Assembly (NCBI GenBank): GCA_020072905.1
Contig: JAIQGB010000087.1
Coordinates: 1-19,361, forward strand
Reading direction: 5' to 3'
DNA from: Terriglobia bacterium
Lineage (GTDB): Bacteria; Acidobacteriota; Terriglobia; UBA7540
DNA length: 19,361 nt
Shown: piece by piece, positions 14,637 through 19,361 of the stretch
How positions within the stretch are numbered: the stretch's first letter is position 1
Layout: each line of letters begins with the position of its first letter
Notes under the pieces: generated by a model
What the model saw: only the letters and a program-made list of their open reading frames with translations
Told to the model about the DNA's origin: nothing
Database searches by the model: none
Translations under genes and position numbers: made by a program

Positions 14637-16871
14637 CTAATCGATTTCAAATTCTGTTGTTTGGGAGGTCGTGCTGTGACCAATCCGGTCCTCCGCATCC
14701 ACCTCGAGGGCGTACTTCCCGGGCCGCAGGCCTTTCAGGTCAAACTGCTTCAGAACGATCAGGTCGTCCCTCGGACGGTTAAGCAGGGTATGAATTTCCT
14801 GGGGAGGAAGAGTCGCCACCCTCACGCCCCCGGCCTTGATTCGGAAAGTAAGCCGCAGATCGGGCTGGTGCGTGAGGGGATGAAGGGGAATGTCGAGCAG
14901 GCCTAGAATCGCCGTGAGCTTGTCCGTAGTGCCAAAACTGGGCTGGGGGGGAATGTAGAGCTGATAGTTCGGGCCGCGGAGAGGATCAGCGGGGTCCGCT
15001 GGCTCACTCGCCGGCTCGATGCGGTTCGAGAGCAAGACGCTCGTCAGGTGCGGGCCGGCGCCGCTGGCCGCCGCCAGTTCGATGGGCTGCTCCTTCATTG
15101 CCACCGTGCCGTTCGAGAACTGCAAGAGCGCTTGCACACTCAGGGGCTCCAGTTTCGAGAGGGACAGGCGCGCCTGGATGTCGAGCGTGTCCTTCTTGCG
15201 GAATTCCTCCCACTGTTTCTTGTCAAGTTCGAGCGATAGAAATCGCTGATGGACACTGACGATGCTCCGATCTCTCCCCCGCCCGACAAGCACCAGGGTG
15301 ACGCCAGCGCGGTACTGATCCTGCTTGGGATCTTTTTCGAACTTCACCGACTCCGTGGGAAGCGATACACGGACCGGCGCGGCGAGCGAGCCGTCGGGGG
15401 CAAGAAGCAGCGCGGCGTTCACCTTCGGAGCGAAGGCCGGATGCAGGGACCCGCTGCCGATCCCGGCCAGCAGTTGCGCTGCAGCGGGAGTCATCATCGC
15501 TTCCTGACCCGGCGGGATGGCCCAGTAGCCCGCGCGGTGGCGGACGCGGACCCCCGGCTTCAGGACTTCGACCTTGATTTGACGGAAGGAGCCGTCGTAA
15601 GTCGTGTTGGTGGGCTGATAGACGAGGGTATAGAACTCGCGGGAGTCGCGGTCGATGCGCTGGAGGCCGGGCAGAAGATCGTTTTGATTCTTGATCGCGA
15701 ATCCTCCCGTCGCCGAGGCGATGTGGCTGAACTCCGCCCCTTTTACGTCCCCTCCAATTCCCTGGGCCCAGTCGAATTTGTCCAGCCCCGTCAACTCCTG
15801 CAAGTTCGGGCCGACCATGGCCAAGGTGATTGCCTTCTGATCGGTCGATTGCTCAATGCTGGCGCTTTCCGCGCTGTTTCCCGCCGCCAGCCCGGCGGGA
15901 TCGACGAAGTAGAACGCCACATTCGAGCGGGTGGCGGCGTCAATCACGGCAGCCATTTCGGGCTGTGTCTCCGGAGAATTGGGGAAGCCCTCGGAAAGGA
16001 CGACCACATTCTTGCGGCCCGGCAGCCGCGCATAAGCTTCCGCAATCGCGCGCAAGGCCACAAACACTGCCCGTGCCTGAAAGTTGTTCTGGGTCTGGAG
16101 GAACTGCGTCAAGGTCCCGAATTGGAGGCATCTCCAATGGTTCGCGGGCTGTTGGCACGGACCGGTCAGGTCCGCGTGGGTCGCGGCGGCCTGCATGCCC
16201 ACTATGCTGCTGAATAGATCCTGCACCTCCTCTTGGGTCTGCAGGCGCTCGGCTGCCGTGAAGTGCCCCGCCGGGCCTCGCCGGCCGAACTTTTCAACCG
16301 CCTCCACAATCTGCTCTTTGTCCTGGGTAAAAGGTTGGGCGAGATGAAGGCTTTCATCAATCCAGTAAAGGGCGACGTAGTCGTCCGCGGGCAATACCGT
16401 TTCGACATATCGCGCCAGGGCGTCGCGCGCGGTTTTGATGCTCGCTGGGCGGAGATCGCCGAGGTCAACGACCAGGGTGATAAACCTCCGACTCACCGAT
16501 TCGCGGGCTTCGGATTCGAGGCCCGGCTTGACGGCCGTCTTCTCGGCAGCTTGCTCGGCGGGCGGCGCAGCGGCTTCCTCCCTCGGCGGCTCGAAGCTCA
16601 CGATTTTCTGCGGAACGTCCTCCTCGGAGACCTTGAAGTCCTGCGCCGTGAGGCCGCTGACAGCCCGGCCTTTCTTGTCGGTCACGATGGCATCCACAAC
16701 CACGGAGGGCGCTTCCACTCGGATGCGGGCCGGCTCGTTCAGCGCCGGCGGCTGGGTGGTCGCTTGCGCGCGCGCCAGCGAGGCTGGGGCATGAAGCACT
16801 GCAGACAGGGCCGCAAAGGCGAGGGCGGAGAGGCCGTAGCGGAGCGCGTGGCGGAATCGCGGCGTGGACAT
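14637..16871 (-). CDS. Secreted VWFA-related protein (acidobacterial VWFA family)
   Basis: The protein has 744 residues. The N-terminus MSTPRFRHALRYG is basic and leads into a hydrophobic stretch (14-34) ending ARAQA, a Sec signal peptide. Residues 50-95 (VVVDAIVTDKKGRAVSGLTA, then DFKVSEEDVPQKIVSFE) are the characteristic lead-in of the family. An Ala/Glu-rich spacer precedes the VWFA domain (about 130-395): FITLVVDLGDLRPAS in place of a classical DxSxS metal site, ARLPGRKNVVVLSEGFPNSP, and ATRSNVAFYFVDPAGL. The region after YTLVYQPTNTTYDGSFRQIK (about 425 on) is beta-rich and probably a second extracellular module. No catalytic motif is seen. A binding or scaffold role at the cell surface is inference, and the degenerate metal site argues against ordinary integrin-like ligand binding. 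GGATGGTG precedes the ATG as a weak Shine-Dalgarno sequence. Confidence 0.85.
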   Translation of the reverse strand: MSTPRFRHALRYGLSALAFAALSAVLHAPASLARAQATTQPPALNEPARIRVEAPSVVVDAIVTDKKGRAVSGLTAQDFKVSEEDVPQKIVSFEPPREEAAAPPAEQAAEKTAVKPGLESEARESVSRRFITLVVDLGDLRPASIKTARDALARYVETVLPADDYVALYWIDESLHLAQPFTQDKEQIVEAVEKFGRRGPAGHFTAAERLQTQEEVQDLFSSIVGMQAAATHADLTGPCQQPANHWRCLQFGTLTQFLQTQNNFQARAVFVALRAIAEAYARLPGRKNVVVLSEGFPNSPETQPEMAAVIDAATRSNVAFYFVDPAGLAAGNSAESASIEQSTDQKAITLAMVGPNLQELTGLDKFDWAQGIGGDVKGAEFSHIASATGGFAIKNQNDLLPGLQRIDRDSREFYTLVYQPTNTTYDGSFRQIKVEVLKPGVRVRHRAGYWAIPPGQEAMMTPAAAQLLAGIGSGSLHPAFAPKVNAALLLAPDGSLAAPVRVSLPTESVKFEKDPKQDQYRAGVTLVLVGRGRDRSIVSVHQRFLSLELDKKQWEEFRKKDTLDIQARLSLSKLEPLSVQALLQFSNGTVAMKEQPIELAAASGAGPHLTSVLLSNRIEPASEPADPADPLRGPNYQLYIPPQPSFGTTDKLTAILGLLDIPLHPLTHQPDLRLTFRIKAGGVRVATLPPQEIHTLLNRPRDDLIVLKQFDLKGLRPGKYALEVDAEDRIGHSTTSQTTEFEID

Positions 16872-16954
16872 TTCACCATCCGGGACAGAAGACTGCCCTT
16901 GGAACGAGCCGGCCGCCGCAGGGAGGGCCAGCCGGCATCCCTCGATTCAGATTC

Positions 16955-16983
16955 ATTGTAGTGCCTACGCGGCTTGCTGCTGA
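16955..16983 (-). promoter_or_regulatory. Possible promoter of the VWFA gene
   Basis: On the minus strand TCAGCA (16983-16978), a 17-base spacer and TACAAT (16960-16955) lie 84 bases upstream of the start codon. The -10 is a 5/6 match. The -35 hexamer and the spacing are identical to those in front of lon. The rest of the 204-base gap (16872-17075) shows nothing recognisable. Confidence 0.4.
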
Positions 16984-17075
16984 CTCAAAAGTGTCGTCTT
17001 CGAGAAGGCGGACAGCCTGTCACTGTCACGGGGAGCTATAGTTCGTCCTGCTGGCGGAGAACAACTGGGGATCGT

Positions 17076-18086
17076 TTACATGTGCTTCAGGAAGAACCGC
17101 GCCGCTTCATTGACTATGGGGCCAAGGAAGAAGAACGAACTGTAGTGCGCGCAGGGAAACCAGCGGAGCGGCGGTCGGCCCAGCGCTTCCCAGAGTTCCA
17201 AGGTGAACTTCGGTGGGACGATCTCGTCGAACTTGCCGGCCATCATCAGCATGTTTTGCGTCTTGTTGTGCCGCGCCAGGAGAGTTGGGTTTGTGATCGC
17301 CCAAATCTGCTCGAGACGCGCGCGGTCGATGCCGGCGCGCTCGATGTCGGCTTTCACGTAGCGTGTCATGCGGCCTTCCCAGGTCACGCCCGCGCTGTTG
17401 CCGCTGGCGAGAAAGGTCACGCCGACCGGGAAGGCTTCCACAGTCATCGCCAAGTGGCCGATGATGCCTCCCAAGCTGTAGCCGAGGAATCCCACAGAGG
17501 GTGAGAATTCGCGCAGCCAGGGCAGGATGGCGCGCACCTCTGCGACAGTTTGTTGGAAGCATTCGGCGGTGCGAACCACGTCGCCGGAGATCATGTACTC
17601 ACCGCTCCAGCTCCCCGGCGGCGCGCGGCGCAAATGAAAGGGCATGACCAAAAAGAGGCTCTCGATCCCATGGCGTGCCAGGCGCAAGCCAATCCTCCAG
17701 AGCTCGATGCTGAGCGACCTCCGCCCCCAGCCATGCAAGATGACAAAGGCCGGATGCCGTTTCCCGTCGCCCATGCGCAGGTGATAGCCGTAGCAGGTGT
17801 TGTTCTCCGGCCATCGCGTCTCCAGAGGACTTTGAAAGGCGATTTCCTGCAACTGGCAGCCCCGCAGCTTCCCTTCTCGCAGGACTCGAACCTCGGCGCG
17901 CGGCGGCTTGAAGTAAAAGCGCTCCGGGTTTTCCAGGAAGCTGGGGTCCATGATGTGCCGCATATCCACGGTGTAAGGGGCGTGGAGCACTGTAGGCTTC
18001 TTGCTGTTGGCCAGAATCTTCAGGCGGTCGACGCCTCGCATGAGGGGCCGCAGAAAGATGTCCATCGCGCAAAAACCTCGAAGCAT
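17076..18086 (-). CDS. Alpha/beta hydrolase (esterase/dienelactone-hydrolase-like), cytoplasmic
   Basis: The protein has 336 residues and no signal peptide. The order of motifs is that of an alpha/beta hydrolase: FVILHGWGRR (114-123) forms the oxyanion hole, and GYSLGG (202-207) is the nucleophile elbow with Ser204. AGKFDEIVPP (283-292) gives the acid Asp287, and FPCAHYSS (310-317) gives His314. A lid-like segment lies between about 235 and 275. The substrate cannot be read from the sequence; ester or thioester hydrolysis is typical of the fold. The start is uncertain. The ATG at 18086 has no Shine-Dalgarno sequence and a TAGAAT hexamer sits immediately before it (18095-18090). The ATG at 18065 (MDIFLRP) has GAGG about 10 bases upstream and may be the true start. 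It is divergent from the MscS gene. Confidence 0.8.
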   Translation of the reverse strand: MLRGFCAMDIFLRPLMRGVDRLKILANSKKPTVLHAPYTVDMRHIMDPSFLENPERFYFKPPRAEVRVLREGKLRGCQLQEIAFQSPLETRWPENNTCYGYHLRMGDGKRHPAFVILHGWGRRSLSIELWRIGLRLARHGIESLFLVMPFHLRRAPPGSWSGEYMISGDVVRTAECFQQTVAEVRAILPWLREFSPSVGFLGYSLGGIIGHLAMTVEAFPVGVTFLASGNSAGVTWEGRMTRYVKADIERAGIDRARLEQIWAITNPTLLARHNKTQNMLMMAGKFDEIVPPKFTLELWEALGRPPLRWFPCAHYSSFFFLGPIVNEAARFFLKHM

Positions 18087-18122
18087 TCGATTCTAGCAGG
18101 GGTCCGGGATTGCCGGGACGGA

Positions 18123-18151
18123 TTGCGCTGGCGCCTCTGCCAAGGTATGTT
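18123..18151 (+). promoter_or_regulatory. Possible promoter of the MscS-type channel gene
   Basis: TTGCGC (18123-18128), a 17-base spacer and TATGTT (18146-18151) each match 4/6 of the consensus. They place transcription start near 18158, just before the AGGAGG ribosome-binding site at 18162-18167. The region is only 85 bases and shared with the divergent hydrolase gene. Confidence 0.35.
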
Positions 18152-18171
18152 GGAGGAAGTGAGGAGGAGAG

Positions 18172-19257
18172 ATGGTTCGAGAGTTGGCGCAAACTTTTCA
18201 CGTCGCCCCCAGCGTGCTCTACACGGTCATCATGGCCGCGCTGTTGGTTTCCGCGTTTGTCGTCGGTTTCGCCTTGCACCGGGTCTTGAATCACTGGACC
18301 AAAAAGCGTCAGGGGACCTGGGGGGAATACTTCTTCGCGCTCCTGGAGTCTCTGCCTCTCCCCCTGCTCGTTGTCGCCGCCCTTTACGGCGGAATCGATA
18401 TGCTCCCCCTCCCACGGACTTTCGAGCGGATCGGCTCGAAGCTCATCTTTGTACTCTTGATCCTGATTCTGTTCTATTTCCCCGCCAAGGTAGTCATCCT
18501 CTTGCTGCGGCGTCTCGTCCAGCGGGAGCCCCATCTTGCACATGTGGCGCAGCCCGCGGTGTTTCTGATCCGGGCGCTGTTTGCGGTCCTGGCGGTCATC
18601 ATCGTCCTTGAGAACCTGGGGATCTCGCTCACCGCCGTCTGGACAACGCTGGGTGTAGGCAGTGTGGCGGTAGCGCTGGCTTTGCAGGAGACCCTCAGCA
18701 ACCTCTTCGCCGGCCTCTACATTCTTGCCGACCGTCCGGTGCGGGGTGGTGATTACATCAAACTCGATGGCGGCCAGGAAGGCTTCGTGGTGCGCGTAGG
18801 GTGGCGCTCGACGGTCATTCGCGCGCTGTCCAATAATAACGTCATCGTCCCGAATGCCACTCTGGCCAAAGCGATCATCACCAACTTCTCGCAGCCGGTG
18901 CCGCAGATGTCTTATGTGCTGCCGGTTAGCGTCGCCTATGGCTCCGATCCTGCAAAGGTCGAGAGGGCTTTGCTGGACGCCGTCAGTGGCGCGCTGCGCG
19001 ACGGAGTTGAAGGGCTGCTTCCGATCCCCGCCCCGTCGGTCAGAGCGATTCCCGGATCCAGCCAATCTTCGCTCGACTTCTCGCTGAGCGTTCAGGTCCG
19101 CCAGTTCACCGATCAGTACTTCGTGCAAAGCGAATTAAGGAAGCGCATCCTCCGGCGCTTCGATGCCGAGGGAATCAAGATTCCTTTTCCCACGCGGATG
19201 ATCGACCTCGAGCCGGGCACGCGCGACCTGCTTGCCAAGCGGGAAGTCAAGCCCTAA
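18172..19257 (+). CDS. MscS-family mechanosensitive ion channel
   Basis: The protein has 361 residues. Helices are predicted at about 13-37, 55-75, 89-113 and 127-148. The pore-lining helix of the MscS family follows: VGSVAVALALQETLSNLFAG (162-181), then YILADRPVRGGDYIKL (183-198), which starts the conserved beta domain. The soluble part includes GFVVRVGWRSTVIRALSNNNVIVPNA, typical of the MscS middle domain, and an alpha/beta C-terminal domain ending near 355. It should sit in the inner membrane and release solutes on hypo-osmotic shock. It is longer than E. coli MscS (286 residues) because of extra N-terminal helices, as in many MscS-like proteins. AGGAGG four bases before the ATG fixes the start. 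Confidence 0.9.
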   Translation: MVRELAQTFHVAPSVLYTVIMAALLVSAFVVGFALHRVLNHWTKKRQGTWGEYFFALLESLPLPLLVVAALYGGIDMLPLPRTFERIGSKLIFVLLILILFYFPAKVVILLLRRLVQREPHLAHVAQPAVFLIRALFAVLAVIIVLENLGISLTAVWTTLGVGSVAVALALQETLSNLFAGLYILADRPVRGGDYIKLDGGQEGFVVRVGWRSTVIRALSNNNVIVPNATLAKAIITNFSQPVPQMSYVLPVSVAYGSDPAKVERALLDAVSGALRDGVEGLLPIPAPSVRAIPGSSQSSLDFSLSVQVRQFTDQYFVQSELRKRILRRFDAEGIKIPFPTRMIDLEPGTRDLLAKREVKP

Positions 19258-19273
19258 AGCCCATCAGTGGAAT

Positions 19274-19302
19274 TTGACAGATGGCGGGGCTTGGTCTAAT
19301 CT
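19274..19302 (+). promoter_or_regulatory. Strong sigma70-like promoter at the right edge
   Basis: A perfect TTGACA (19274-19279) is followed after 15 bases by TCTAAT (19295-19300), or after 17 bases by TAATCT (19297-19302). It lies past the MscS stop and points out of the window. An ATG at 19345 (reading MTRRA) could begin the next gene, but nothing more can be said from 17 bases. Confidence 0.5.
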
Positions 19303-19361
19303 GAGATTCTCACATTGTAACGAGGGCAACGTCGCCTGAAATCGATGACTCGGCGCGCACT

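Noticed and set aside
19257..19292. AAGCCC...GGGCTT hairpin after the MscS gene as a terminator
   Set aside because: The stem is short and imperfect, no T-run follows, and it overlaps a better-supported TTGACA promoter element.
1..19361. CRISPR array, tRNA/rRNA genes, insertion sequence or prophage genes
   Set aside because: No regularly spaced repeats, tRNA cloverleaf or rRNA-like sequence, transposase or integrase motif was recognised in any gap or frame by eye.

Overview
The window is GC-rich and densely coded, mostly on the minus strand. It most likely comes from a member of the Acidobacteriota. The main clue is a secreted protein of the 'VWFA-related Acidobacterial domain' family (14637-16871) plus a fragment of a second such protein at the left edge. 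The zinc-ribbon/Pro-Ala-rich membrane protein and the short intergenic repeats also fit. This phylum call is inference from family content, not from a marker gene.

Left part (1-3820, minus strand): a VWFA-protein fragment is joined out of frame to the N-terminal half of a glutamine-hydrolysing asparagine synthetase. Upstream of that lie a 69-bp near-perfect hairpin repeat, a standalone all-helical toroid-like protein of unknown function, and a secreted octaheme c-type cytochrome of the hydroxylamine-oxidoreductase-like family. A divergent intergenic region (3821-4073) separates these from a plus-strand zinc-ribbon membrane protein (4074-5870).

Middle part (5958-11900, minus strand): a surface-polysaccharide assembly block. 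In transcription order it holds an O-antigen-ligase-type membrane protein, a MurJ/Wzx-type flippase, a class I SAM methyltransferase that overlaps the flippase gene by 22 bases, and, 6 bases further on, a 738-residue protein. That protein is a GT4 glycosyltransferase fused to a second copy of the toroid-like domain found alone at 1217-2353. The standalone and fused copies are closely similar (about 70 of 95 residues identical in one hand-aligned stretch). The fused/free domain pair is the most novel-looking item here: the domain probably acts on a glycan or glycolipid intermediate, but I cannot name its reaction.

Right part: a Lon protease gene (14393-12038) that has lost about 80 bases, including the segment for the catalytic serine, with a frameshift; the full-length VWFA-family secreted protein; an alpha/beta hydrolase; and, divergently, an MscS-type mechanosensitive channel. 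A good sigma70-like promoter follows at the right edge.

Two broken genes (asnB/VWFA joint and lon) have otherwise well-conserved flanks. They are either very recent lesions or assembly errors, and reads across both sites would settle that. No tRNA, rRNA, CRISPR array or insertion sequence was recognised. No gene-free stretch exceeds 300 bases.
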